Source of the DNA: Tuctoria greenei
Taxonomy: Eukaryota > Streptophyta > Magnoliopsida > Poales > Poaceae
Direction: 5' to 3'
DNA length: 64,000 nucleotides
NCBI GenBank assembly: GCA_036927565.1
Contig: JAYESD010000005.1
Location: 99,302,301-99,366,300, forward strand
A model generated the notes under the pieces. It did no database searches. It saw only the letters and a list, made by a program, of their open reading frames with translations, and was not told the origin of the DNA. The position numbers were made by a program, and so were the translations under genes. Positions 1 through 11,812 of this stretch are shown piece by piece (the stretch's first letter is position 1; every line of letters begins with the position of its first letter).

Positions 1-626
1 AACTCTCATTAGTTCCGAAACCACAACACCTAAAGTGAGCACCTCACATAAGCATGTTGCAAACCATAGCAAAATGATCTCAACCATAACTACCAAAACA
101 CACCAAAAACTTAGTAAAAGAATACTAAGCAAACTTTCCATCAATGTAAAGCAAGTTCGAAACATTGCAAGTTAAAAGCAGAATAATTGCGATCAAGCAC
201 CGGACCTTGCCAAAGCTAACCAGACCTTGACCCGGAGCTTACCATAGCTAGCAGGACCTAGTGCCGGAGCTAACCAAAGCTAGTCGTACCTAGCACCGGA
301 GCTTACCAAAGCTAGTCGGAACTAGTCAACCCAAAAGCCGGAGCTAGAAAAAGCAAGTTAGAGCTTAACAAAGACATATCAGAACTATCAAAAATATGCC
401 GAGCTAAAGACAAAACTCACCGGAGCTACCCAAAAACATGTCGGACTTAAACAAAGCAAGTCAGAACTTACTTTGAACCTTGCTGGAGTTACCCAAAACA
501 AGTCGGAGCTATCGTCGAACCTTGCGAGAGCTCATACCTAGAGTCGGACCTTGTTAAAAAGGTGTTTTGTAGTATTCAAAACTTTTATCATAAAAGCCAA
601 TGAATTCAGCACACATAGCTCTCACA
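1..626 (-). mobile_element. Inverted LTR fragment of copia family A (A0)
   Basis: This is the reverse complement of the first part of the family-A LTR found at 3481, 11813, 30756 and 39013. Read on the minus strand it starts at 626 with the same TGTGAG terminus and the conserved block following it. It then runs through the degenerate CCGAC/AGCTTTGG array (about 180-550) and leaves the window at the left edge. Because the LTR start is the outer boundary, this is probably the 5' LTR of an element lying to the left on the minus strand. The base after 626 is already S2 RNase H sequence, so A0 landed in S2 pol. The target duplication cannot be checked because the other end is outside the window. 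Confidence 0.85.
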
Positions 627-943
627 CCACAGCAGAAGTGGAGTATATCATAGTCGGTAGTTGTTGTGCGCAACACCTATGGATGCTACAAAGTCTAAGG
701 GATTATGATTACAATATGAACCATATTCCACTCCAATTGTACAATGAGAGTGTTATAAAAATTGCACAAAATCCTGTAGAGCACTCCAGAACTAAACATA
801 TTGACATTCGCCATCGCTTCCTAAGAGATCATTCAATGAAAGAAGACATTGTAATTTCACATTTTAGAACCGAGAAACAACTAGCTTATATTTTCACCAA
901 GCCATTAGATGAAAAACACCTTTTGAGCTTAGAAATGAACTAA
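627..943 (+). pseudogene. S2 pol fragment: copia RNase H C-terminal part
   Basis: The translated segment matches the end of the S1 RNase H domain: a TAEVEY-like start, SCCAQ, then HSRTKHIDIRH and TKPLDEK. In a working domain the motif DNES contains a catalytic Asp; here it reads YNES, so that residue is lost. The reading frame shifts just before the end, giving a different last few residues from S1. An apparent ORF starting at 551 is a chimera: its first 25 residues come from the inverted A0 LTR. Not functional. Confidence 0.85.
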
Positions 944-1849
944 ATATCCTCGACGTTCGATATGTTGCTTGAAAAGCTGCATACCTGTTTGTTTCGTCAA
1001 ACTTCACTAGTTTTGCAAAAATGTGTCTTCTCTCTGTATTTGCTCTCGAAAACTACTTTATTTATCAAATCTTGGTGAGTTATGGCTATTGCTTGTTTGT
1101 TGATTGCTTACTAGTCATACTCATCAAGATTATTTGTGAAACGATGTCGTAAAGATCAATATTAGTTGAAATCTCCATTGTATAATGATTTCTAAATCAA
1201 TCTGTCCTGTTGACCCTGGACTCGTCCGTGGTCAGCACTGGACTAGTCCGCTCTTACAGACTTGTCTAGCCTTGGTCTGGTAGACTAGACTAGTCTGCCC
1301 CCCTGCAGACTAGTCCGTTATTACCAGGTTTAAACCTAGCTCGACAGCAAAAATCCCCTTGCTCCTCACCCGTGGGCTCTCAAGGAGATTTTTTGATTCT
1401 TCCACCAAATCGTCGCATTTCTCCGTGGGAATCGATCTCCATCGAATGGAGGTCTTCCACCTGGGACTAATCCAGACCAAAGACTCTGCATCCCCTTTGT
1501 TTGATTTGGTAAACTTTGCTCCAAATCCTATTTCCTCTCTTTTCAAAGTTCATGTTTAAAATACTTGTCTCTTAGGATTATTTTACCTATCCTTGGTGTA
1601 TTCCAATCCTTTCTTATTACATTGCAAATTCATTGTCGAGATTAGTCTTGGTTTTAAAGCTAGGGTTTCGAACTATTCACACCGGACTAGTCTGGCCCGG
1701 TGTGCGGACAGGTCTGATCCACTGGACAAGTCCGCACCCTAGAACGGACAAGTCTGACCTTGGACAGTTTGTGCTAAGTTGCTCCTAGTCTCGACAAGTC
1801 CTTGAATCCTTCCTCACTATTTTACCTTGTATCTCTTGTGTCAGAAATC
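944..1849 (+). other. S2 spacer between pol and ORF3
   Basis: Non-coding spacer equivalent to 24789-25770 of S1. It begins with the same block after pol (GCTTGAAAA, GCATACCTGT) and carries decayed copies of the CGGACTAGTCCG motif around 1210-1330 and 1680-1760. A pyrimidine-rich stretch ending in CAG (about 1845) lies immediately before the ORF3 ATG, as in S1. No other gene is seen. Confidence 0.7.
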
Positions 1850-2994
1850 ATGTCAAGCTCATCAAAGAGAGTATGTTTGATTATGAGACTGAGCGCGACA
1901 GGGAGAGGATGGCTCGGTCTCAAGAAACGGGTAGTAAGAAGAGACATGATCGTGATGCTTCTACTCCTCCGCCCGCTCACTCTCAGGCGAGGCATAGGAA
2001 GGTTGTCAGCAAGAAACCCTCCAGTGACAAGGTTAAAGATGTGGTTGGTGCTAGCTCTTCGGGTCTTCGGAGGAGCCAAAGCAAACGAAAGGGGACTGCA
2101 ACTGGACCAATTGGTCCTTTGGTAATGATTGCTCCCATTCAGAGGAATCGAAGACCCTCTCATGATATTTTCACCAGAAAAGGGAGTGATATTGCTTGGA
2201 AGCATCAAGAAGTAATTGTGAAGCCCTTTAGGAAGTTATGGAGCCACTAGAGAGGCACGGACTGAAGGATCTCTTAACCTTTAGATACAACTGGAATGAT
2301 GAGGTGATCATCCAATTCTATGATGCTTGTTACTTCTCAAGCAATGATGATGAAGGAGTAACATGGATGACTAATGGCTCCAAGTATAGTATCTCATATG
2401 AGGACTTTTCCAAGCTACTTCAACTTGAAGACACTTTGGAGAATGAGATTGTCATTCACAACACCGATGCCTTGGACAAGGATGAACTCACTATTCTCTG
2501 ACACTTGGATGCCATATAAACCACCTTCTACAAAGCATACAAAGCCTTTCTTTGTGGTTGTCAATCGAGTCTTAAGGAATACAATGGCTCCTAAAGATGG
2601 ATATGCTGGAAGCATTCAAGTATTCCTTAGGTCCTTGATGAAGGTGATAAGCAGGAGGACAAAGTTCAATGTGTTCGACTACATATACAATGATATGGTG
2701 AACATCTCTTGCACTCCGAAATGCTCTTGCGGCTATGCGCCTTATATCATGTTTAAGATTGAGAAGGCCATATGTTAGAATCTAAAGATTGAACCTGTTG
2801 GCTCTCCTCAAATTTCAGAGGACTCCACTGAAGATTTCACCAAGCTCCCATCTTTCATAGACGATAAGCTCACTTTATTTGGAGTTGGTGGCTCCTAGGC
2901 TCCTCGTCCTCCTCCTCCTACCCATGATCATGAAGATGAAGATGAAGACGATGATAGGACAGAGAGTGTAGAATGGAGCGAGGACACCAAGTAG
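1850..2994 (+). pseudogene. S2 ORF3 (extra 3' ORF of family S), frameshifted
   Basis: This is a decayed copy of the S1 protein at 25771-27333. The start context is the same (ATG followed by MSSS-like residues). Conserved blocks follow in at least three frames: GLKDLL.FRYNWNDEV, TWMTNGSKYSIS, STKHTKPFFVV and YNDMVNIS. The acidic C-terminal tail (Asp/Glu-rich, ending near the PPT) is also kept. The proline-rich middle part of S1 ORF3 is shortened. The frames are broken by small indels and the copy cannot give a full protein. The domain name is unknown to me; it occupies the position of the envelope-like ORF of Sireviruses. Confidence 0.75.
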
Positions 2995-3027
2995 TTTCTC
3001 TCATTTTTCCCTTTTTGGTGTCTTGAT

Positions 3028-3416
3028 GCCAAAGGGGGAGAGATGGAGATATTAATAGTAGTATTATCTTTATGGTTTATTTATCTTTTACATGTATTTT
3101 CTTTAAATTTGAAACTATTGTAAGTTTGCATTTGGATAATGCCTATTTTGCTTTAATGTTAATGTATGTGATGCTTATTACCATGCCTCACTTTTGATTG
3201 CTTGTTTATGTTCATCAAATTGTTATTCATGCTTATCACAATTTTTTTTTCACACACACACGGATAGGAACCCACCATAAAGAGTGCATATATGTGAGAA
3301 GTGATTCATGTCTATAGTTTCTATTATCATATATGCACACTTTATGAAAATCAAGTTTTTACTCTTATTTGTGTAATCTCAAAATGGTTATCATCAATAA
3401 CCAAAAATGGGGAGAT
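3028..3416 (+). other. S2 repeated polypurine tracts and 3' leader of the LTR
   Basis: A first purine tract (AAAGGGGGAGAG) follows the block TTGGTGTCTTGATGCC at about 3015-3046. A second (AATGGGGAGAT) ends at 3416, directly before the LTR. Two or more PPT copies after the last ORF are typical of Sireviruses. A CA-rich stretch near 3252-3262 is the only other feature of note. Confidence 0.7.
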
Positions 3417-3480
3417 TGAAAGTGCATCTAGGCACACCCTTGTGGGTCTTAGACGATTGATGACAAACAAGTGAGATCCT
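3417..3480 (+). repeat. S2 3' LTR, first part
   Basis: The segment begins TGAAAGTGCATCTAGG, the same start as both S1 LTRs. After 64 bp it is cut by insertion of A1, whose target duplication ATCCT occupies 3476-3480 and 13560-13564. The LTR resumes at 13565. Confidence 0.9.
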
Positions 3481-5243
3481 TGTGAGTCCAATGTGTGCTG
3501 AATACATTGGCTATGACGATAAAAGTTTTGAATACTGCCAAAACACCCGTCTCAACAAGGTCCGTCTCTAGGTTCAAGCTCCTGCAAGGTCCGACAATAG
3601 GTCCGATTTGTTTTAGGTAGCTCCGGCATGGTCCGATGTAAGGTCTGACTTATTTTGGTTAGGTTCGACTTCTTTGTCTAGGTCCGACTTGCTATGGCTA
3701 GGTCCGACATGGTTTTGCTAGATCTAGCGCTAGGTTCAACTAGCTTTGGTAAGCTCCGGTGCTAGGTCCGACTAGCTTTGGTTAGCTTCGACACTAGGTT
3801 CTGCTAGCTTTGGTAAGCTTCAGCTCAAGGTCCGGTAAGCTTTGGCAAGGTCTGGTGCTAGATTGCAATTGTTCTACTTTTAACTTGAAATGTTTCAAAC
3901 ACGCTTTACACTTATGGAAAGTTTTCTTAGTATTGTTTTGCTAAGTTTTTGGTATGTGTTGGTGGTTATGGCTGATATCGATTTGTTATTGTTTGCAACA
4001 TGCTTATGTGTGGTGCTCACGTAAGGTGTTGTTGTTATCGAAACTAACGAGAGTCAAGTCGAGAATTTGTGCTCGGAAGTATCGGTTGTTTATTCAGGTG
4101 CATGTGTTGCTTGAGTTCAAGACATGGCTGGTGACGGGATCCATTGAACTGGTCTTAGGGAGAAGATGCGGTTCAACAATCAAGTTTGGGAGGAATTGTG
4201 GTTGAGTTGATCAGGAGGTTGCACAACATGTTTGACTCAAGAACAATGCATATGAAGGTATTGTGGACGTCGTTGGAAGATGTTTGCACATGTGCAAGGC
4301 GTGCATGTACATGACTACATGGTTCCAAGGCGTGATGAAGAGATATGGACCTAAAGAATTGGTTGGAAAGGTCCAATCAACTAGGTTATGGACTCAGGCT
4401 GCGGCTGAGTCGGGTTTGACTCAAATATGGAAAGATTTGAGTTGGTTATGATAGGATTTTCCATGGGTAATGAAGTTGATTTTTTTAGGAATGTGGGATA
4501 CGATCCTAAGTGTTTGGAAGTCTTAAGATTGCTTCTATCTGTGTATGGAAGAGTCTTGAGCAGTTATGGAAAGTTTCGGTGGAAGCTTAGTAGGATACGA
4601 GTCCTAGGTTTGTTTGGGTTGACCTCATGGCTGGTTATATAAGCAAGGGAGGCCAGAACTTGTGGTGCACAGATTTTGGGCTGTTCCTCTTGTGTTCTAT
4701 TGAATAAAGATCGTAGTTTAAAGGAACTTTTGTGCCTTGTTCATCTGACATATTTCAGACAAGTTTTTTTTCCCGTCAAGTTTCTGCACAGCACTACCTT
4801 TCTTTGGTGGTTTTATCATAACTCAAGTTTTACAGATCCAATTGACGTTATTCTTTTTGGGTTGTCTAAACAACTTGATTATTCATCATTTGTGAAAATT
4901 TCACGGTCATTGGATTTGTGGTTTCTGATCTACATGAGTTTCTTTGTAGTGTTGCAGATATTTTTTCTCTCGGGTAGAACAGATTGACCTTTGTTCAATC
5001 TTTCGATCGTAACTCGAGTTTTTCTCAACGGATTTTTGTTGTTCTCATTGACGTCTTCATGACTTGATTCCCCACAGTCTATATTGATTTTGTCACAATT
5101 GATCACGTTTATATTAGTCACACACACGATTTATTTAACACATCAATTTTCTACTGAGGGGTTTTTATTGCTTCCGCTAAAAAAGTTTTAATCTACCATT
5201 CACCCTCCCTCTGATAGCTTTTCATGTGCTCTTCGATCCTATA
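3481..5243 (+). repeat. A1 5' LTR
   Basis: The LTR starts TGTGAGTCC and ends GATCCTATA. Its first 400 bp hold the family-A array of degenerate repeats of about 30 bp (about 3540-3870), built from GGTCCGACTAGCTTTGG and GTAAGCTCCGG blocks. A TATA box and an AATAAA signal lie about 60 bp apart at 4634-4708, which marks the probable U3/R region. The length is 1763 bp. Confidence 0.9.
4634..4708 (+). promoter_or_regulatory. A1 5' LTR core promoter and polyadenylation signal
   Basis: TTATATAAG at 4634-4642 is the only good TATA box in the LTR, and it is conserved in all four complete family-A LTRs (near 12951, 31920 and 40180 in the others). AATAAA at 4703-4708 lies about 60 bp downstream. Transcription would be expected to start about 30 bp after the TATA box. 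Confidence 0.6.
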
Positions 5244-5245
5244 AT

Positions 5246-5257
5246 TGGTGTCAGAGC
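5246..5257 (+). other. A1 primer-binding site (initiator Met-tRNA type)
   Basis: TGGTGTCAGAGC lies two bases after the LTR end. It differs at one position from the TGGTATCAGAGC that is complementary to the 3' end of plant initiator Met-tRNA and is seen unmutated in S1. Confidence 0.8.
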
Positions 5258-5305
5258 CACGGTACTCTAATCTTTGTGATTTGCACGTGTTTTTGACTAA
5301 TCATC

Positions 5306-7529
5306 ATGGATAAATACTCCGCAAAACCTTGTGTGTTTAGTGGAATAGATTTTCAGGTTTGGAAGGCACGTATCAAAGCCTTCATCCAGGCGCAGGGCTT
5401 TGCAATTTGGGAAAGGGTGTACAAACCTTATGAAGTGCTGCCAAATGATCAAGTTATAGCTACGAATCTGAGAGATGTCAACAACAACAACAACAACAAC
5501 AACAAGGCTCATAACTTGATCATACAAGGATTAAGACAAAGTGACTTCGACCGTGTTGCACACCTCCGATCTGCATACGATGTGTGGAAAGCACTTTGCG
5601 ACTACCACAAAGGATCCAACACGATCAAGGAGGTAAGACAAGATATGTTCAAGAAAGAATACATGAGCTTCGAGATGCAACCCGTTAAGTCAATTGATGA
5701 CCTCTTTTCTCGCTTTAACAAAATACTTAGCAACTTGCATAGTGTCAATGTTAATTTTTCAGATGCTAAAAATGGTAGGCAATTGTTAAGTGCATTAGAT
5801 ATGTCAATTTAGGAGATGAAAGTCACATCTATTCGTGAATCTACTGTCATGAGTACTCTTACATTAGATGTTCTATATTCTAAATTGAAAACTCATGAAA
5901 CTGACATAATCACACGTAAAAAACCCAGCAAGTCTCTTGCATTTGTTTCTCAATGTGACATGCCTAGCTCCGGCCAATCTTCATCTTGTGGAACACTTGC
6001 TTTGTTGTCCTCTCTAACCCTCTAACATATTGAAGAGTTTCGAGAGGAAGAACTTGCACTCATCTCTACTCGGTTCTCGAAAGCATTGCAAAATATGAGA
6101 ACTAGAAGGAGAGGAAGTGTCAGACCTCAAGGATGCTTCGAATGTTGTAGGACAGGACATTTTCTCACGGATTGCCCTAACCTTTCAGGTAATACTTCCC
6201 GTGATGAAAAACAAACAAGGACGAAGCACTCCTCTGCACAATAACAAGAAAAAAAGAGTTTTACAGAACACCAATTGGTGAATAGTTTTATCTCTGCACT
6301 TCAAGAACTTGGCTCGGTCGATGTGGACATTGGAAATCACGAAGATGAAGATGATTTGGCAAACTTATGCTTCATGGCAAGCAAGTCAAGATCAAGTATG
6401 GAGGAGGTAGAACACAACAACGACAATGAAGAGATATGTCCTACTTGCGAAGAAATGTGTGATGGTATTTCACGTGCCACTGTTATAGTTAAGAAAAAGG
6501 ACAAAAATCTTAGGGACAATGCTGTTAAAATTGAGTCACTAGAATCCGAAACTAATCATTTGAAATATTTGATTCCTAGTGATGATTCTTGTTCATCATG
6601 TGATTTAATATATGAACAATTGTCCTCTCTAAGAATTGCGCACACCTCCATACTTGATAAACATGAGTTAAAAACTGAAAAGAACAGAGAGCTTGCTGCA
6701 CTTAATGATAAAAACTTGAAAGATGCTAGCTGTACAATTGATTTGCATTGTTCTACTTGTGATGATCTTGATAAGAAACTACAAGATGCTATGAATGAGA
6801 TTTCTATATTGAACAATGCTTTGCAATCTCATGAAGTTAAAAATTGTTCTAATTGCAAATTACAAGGAAAAAATTTATGTGAAAATTACCTTGATCTGTC
6901 CAATAAACTTGATGACATGCATAGGACATTAGATCGGTTTTGTAATGGAAATAAGGACCTAAACTTGCTGCAGAATTCTTCCAAATCTTGCAATCATAAA
7001 ACTGGTTTAGGTTTTGATTCTCATACTCATGCTAAGGCACATCAACCTAAAATTGTGAATTCATTAGAAAGTGGTTTGATTAAAACAGTTCTTAAACAAA
7101 CAGAAATGGTTTTCAAATATGCTGGATTGTTGCCTCATTCGATTGCTAATAAACATGTTGCTTGCTCATCTAGACATGAACACAAATTTAAATTTCATTT
7201 TACCTATGTGATAAAGATGTTAATGTCATAGATTTTTGTTATAGACTAGCTAAAAACATGAAAAGGAAATAATGCAAGCTAGATCTCATAACTCTCATGC
7301 AAAATTTGCCGAACATGCTGAACTGAATGTTAGGAACTTGCAACATGCTGTAATGAGTCAAAAACATGCAAAGATTGCTGCAAAACCTACTATTTCTCGT
7401 GCTACACATGTAACACTTTGTACGTCAATAGTTGGGTACAAGGAATCTCAAAATTTGGCTCATAAACCTGCTGTTTTATCTCAGCTTTCGCGTGTTTTTC
7501 CTGCTGCGCGTTGTGTGACTCAGTACTGA
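5306..7529 (+). pseudogene. A1 gag pseudogene
   Basis: The frame from the ATG at 5306 encodes a copia gag domain (UBN2-type; about the first 190 residues), interrupted by in-frame stops at 5810-5812, 6023-6025 and 6241-6243. A zinc knuckle of form CX2CX4HX4C lies at 6134-6175. It is followed by a long region rich in Lys, Glu, Asp and Leu with a coiled-coil look and scattered CXXC pairs (6275-7231). The second zinc knuckle seen in A2 is lost here by small deletions near 7195-7225. A CAA run at 5481-5504 encodes a stretch of Asn. Long gag with coiled coil is a Sirevirus trait. Not functional. Confidence 0.85.
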
Positions 7530-7592
7530 ATTCCTAAATGTCCTTTGACTAACCCCAGTATTGAGTCATCAATGTTTTGTGCTTCTATGTAG

Positions 7593-10500
7593 CTTACACG
7601 TTTGAGGAAGGAGAACACTTGGATTGTGGATTCAGCTTGCTCACGCCACATGACTGGAAACAAAGATTGGTTCTCCTCCCTCTCTTTTGTATCACGTGTA
7701 GAGAATATTACTTTTGCCGATAATTCTTCAACTGTTGTAATTGCTAAAGGTTCGGTTAGAATAAATAATCAGTACACTTTGAAAGATGTGGCACATGTCA
7801 AAAATTTGAAGTACAACTTCCTTTCTGTTTCACAATTGCTAGATGAAAATCTAGAATTTTCATTGAAAATTGCTGCAAGGTTGTAGATTTAAACAGTGAG
7901 CTTATTTTTAACATGTCTCGGTTTGGAAGAATTTTTAAATCTGATTTTGAGAGGTAATCCTCGAAGCATAGGTGTCTAGTTGCAAATGAACAAAGGACTT
8001 ATATTTTTGGCATCGTAGACTTGATCACGTCGGCTTTGATCATCTAACGTGTGTTAGTGCTCTTGATCGCATACGTGGGCTGCCTTAGCTTAAAGGGGAC
8101 AGAGAAATTATGTGCTCTTCTTGTAGACATGCTAAGATGGTTGCATGTTCACATGCTCCTCTCACAATGAACATGACAACTGAAACGGGTCAACTTTGCA
8201 CCTTGACACCGTAGGACCTTCACGTGTTCAATCCTTTGAAGCTAAATTGTATGTTCTTGTGATTGTTGATGACTATTCTAGATACTCTTGAGTTTACCTT
8301 ATGGCATCTAAGAATGAAGCTTTTAGTCACTTTAAAACTTTATTTCTTAGATTATCAATTGATCACCCAGGATCTTTAAAAGCAATTAGAAGTGATAACA
8401 GAACCGAATTGAAAAATCAATCATTTGATCACTTTTGTACTAAAAATGGAATAGATCACCAATTTTCTTCTCCTTATGTACCTCAACAAAACATTGTTGT
8501 AGAGAGAATGAACAGAACCTTAGTTGAGATTGCTTGGACTATGCTTGATGAATATGAAACTCCTAGAAAGTTTTGGGCAGATGCAATTGCAATCGTTTGT
8601 TATGTCTCAAATTGTGTTTTCTTGTGTGCTAAGCTAGGAAAAACACCATATGAACTTCGGTTTGGACATAGACCTAGTGTCACACACTTTCGGTCTTTGG
8701 TTGTAAATGCTTTGTTAAGAAACATGGTAATCTTGATAAATTTGAAGCTAGATCGGTTGATGATATGTTTCTTGGTTATCCATCTCATACTAGAGGCTAT
8801 CGTGTGCTTTTACTTGACACTAACAAAATTGTGGAGACTTGTGAGGTTTCTTTTGATGAAGCTAGCCCAGGTACTACCTCTAATATTGCAGGTCCAGATC
8901 CATATCCGCAGGTGGGGGGGGGGGGGGGGGGGTATTTTCATCGAAGAAGACGACCAAGTGGTGCTGCTGCCCAAAAATTCAGAAGCAAATGACATTGATC
9001 ACGCTGTTGATTTTGCACCACAACCAGCACCAACATCTACTATAGCTGGTAAAAATCGTCCTCAAGCCACAAGTTCTTCAATTTGTGATGAACATGAAAA
9101 CAAGGAGCTTGTGAAGTGTCTACTCCCCTTCGAATCCTCAAAAGTCATCCCCAACAACAAATCATTGGGAGCTTGCACGAACAAGTAACACAGTCCAGGT
9201 TTTGCAATCCAAACTCTCACGCTCATTCTGCTTTTGTTTCTTCTTTTGAACTCAAAGATATATCACATGCACTCATTAATGAATATTGGATAATTGCCAT
9301 GCAAGAAGAGTTAGAAAATTTTGAAATAAATAATGTTTGGAAACTTGTACCTCCACCTCATGGTCACACTTTAGTTGGAACTAAATGGGTGTTTAAAAAT
9401 AAACAAGGTGACGGTGAGGTTGATGTTAGGAATAAGGCTAGGTTGGTTGCTCAAGGTTTCACATAAATTGAAGGTCTAGATTATGATGAAACTTTTGCTC
9501 CTCTTGCTAGATTAGAATCCATAAGAATTTTGTTATCTTTTGCTGCATCTAAAGGTTTCAAGTTATATTAAATGGATGTTAAAAGTGCTTTTCTTAATGG
9601 CTACATAGATAAGGAGGTTTATGTCAACCAACCACCGGGTTTTGAAAATTCAGATTTTTGTAATCATGTTTACAAACTGTTCGAAGCCTTTTACGGTCTC
9701 AAACAAGCCCCTAGAGCATGGTATGTTAGGTTAAAAACATTCTTACTTGAAAAGGGGTTTACCATGGGCAAGGTTGATAAAACCCTTTTTGTGCTTAAGC
9801 ATGGCAATGAATCATTATTTGTTCAAGTGTATGTGGATAATATTATCTTTGGTTGTGCTTCTCAAGATCTTGTGTCCAAATTTTCACCTATGATGAGTTC
9901 AGAATTTGAGATGAGTATGATGGGAGAACTCACATACTTTTTGTGGCTGCAAATCAAGCAAACCAAGGAAGGTATGTTTCTGCATCAAACAAAGTATACA
10001 AGAGACCTTCTTAAGTGCTTTAACATGGACAAAAGCATGCCTCTTTGAACACCAATGGGCACAACAATGACACTTGTACTTGATGAAGATGGTGAACCCG
10101 TGGATCAAAAAGAATATAGAAGCATGATCAGATCACTTTTGTACCTCACGGCATCAAGACCAGACATACAATTCAGTGTATGTCATTGTGCATGATTTCA
10201 AGCTTCCCCATGTGCTTCACATCGTCAAGCCATCAAAAGAATTCTCAGGTACTTACACGAAACTCAAGAATTTGGCATTTTTCTTCCTTCTTCCTCAATC
10301 ATTACTTTGAAAGCTTTTTCGGATGCTGATTTTAGCGGTTGTGGGATTGATAGGAAAAATACCTTGGGTGCTTGTCATTTTCTTGATAATTCTCTTGTTG
10401 CTTGGTCCTCTAGAAAACAAAACTCAGTTGCACAATCCACAGCCAAATCTGAATATGTAGTTGCTACTAGTGCTTGCTCACAAATTCTTTGGATTGTTCA

Positions 10501-10783
10501 AACACTTAAGGACTATGGGGTTGATCTAGATTGTGTTCCACTGTTTTGTTATAACAGTAGTGCCATTTACATTGCTAAAAATCCCATGCAACATTCGAGA
10601 ACAAAGCACATTGACATTAGGTATCACTTTCTCCGTGATAATGTTGAAAAAAGAAACATTGTGCTTCACCATGTAGATACTGAACAACAATTGGCTGATA
10701 TTTTAACAAAACCTTTCGGTTTCACTCGTTTTTGTTTCATTCATAGTGAAACAGGGGTTATGCATCCTCATGGCTTAAATTGA
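7593..10783 (+). pseudogene. A1 pol pseudogene (PR-IN-RT-RNase H)
   Basis: The protease motif reads DSAC..HMTG (7629 onward) where the family norm is DSGC. The integrase zinc domain and core follow at about 8000-9190 (IRSDNRTE, then PQQN..VERMNRTL). Reverse transcriptase lies at about 9290-10190 and has YVDN at 9830-9841 instead of YVDD. RNase H is at 10307-10783 (DADFSG, QSTAKSEY). Several frameshifts and stops break the frame, including a 19-base G run at 8914-8932 and a TAA at 9569-9571. The two altered catalytic motifs mean it would be dead even if the frames were open. Confidence 0.88.
8914..8932 (+). repeat. Run of 19 G
   Basis: An uninterrupted G19 tract lies in the integrase C-terminal region of A1. 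The corresponding place in A2 has only five G. It is either a real homopolymer expansion or an assembly artefact. Confidence 0.9.
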
Positions 10784-11812
10784 GTGGGAGTTTTGAAACT
10801 TGGGAAGTCTATGTGTGAATCTGAATTTAAATGTAATATGAACATAGTTTTTCATACATATATGACTTTGTGATTCTTTTTACATGCTGAAAGTTCTGAC
10901 TACGTTACTAATGTTATACATTTTGTAGTTTCTGCCGTGACTAGTAATTGGAATAATTACTTACACTAAATCTGGTCATGATTGAACTTTCTTGCTGTTT
11001 TGAACTTGTTGCATGCTCATAAGTGTTTTTTTATAATTAATCAAGTAATCAACTCACATGTTGAGCTTTTATGATCAAATAAAAAATGAGAAAATATCAA
11101 GAGAATATGCATGCATCACACTTCTTCTTTTGAGATGGCTTATCATTGCACATAGATATGAACTCAAAAGAAAATGTATATGACTAAAATCATGACCTTA
11201 AGCTTCTGATTGTCAAAATACATAGACTTGGCTTGGTTGGTTAGAAAAAGACAGATGAGGCATATAATATCTTGCAAATGTTATATGATCAGAACTTGTG
11301 CTTTAAATAATATTGAAAAATGAAAATTGCAGCAACAAGTGTCATGCTTTCATGTTTTGAAATAGTTAAGTTTGTGAGATCATGACTTGCTTAAATTGAA
11401 AATTGAACTTGATATCTAGCATAGCTTACACTACTTTATGTATTTCATTGATGTGATAGTGTAAGTTACTTGATAGTATGACTTGGATGAGCTTTGTTTT
11501 ATATGTATGTGTTATAATATGCTCATAACAATTGAAATTTCTCTTTTGAACCTTGCTGAATACATCGTCAAAGGGGGAGAAATTGATCACACATTGCACA
11601 CATTCACAAATGTTTTGGCACGATTCTTCTCAGGTGGAGAAATATTGTTTTTGTTCTCATTTTATTTCTAATTTACAAAGGGGGATAAGTATAGAGGGAG
11701 AAATATTTGTTTTGAAATTTCTTTCTTTCTCATTTGATTGTTTTCAAAACATTTTATAAGCCAATGTTCGGATTTTAAGCGGTGTTGCCAATGCATTCAT
11801 CAATGGGCAGAT
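10784..11812 (+). other. A1 3' non-coding region with repeated purine tracts
   Basis: About 1 kb of AT-rich sequence without an ORF of note separates pol from the 3' LTR. AAAGGGGGAGAAATTG at about 11569 and AAAGGGGGATAAG at about 11677 are internal purine tracts. The one immediately before the LTR (about 11804-11812) is mutated. The layout matches 38037-39012 in A2. Confidence 0.75.
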
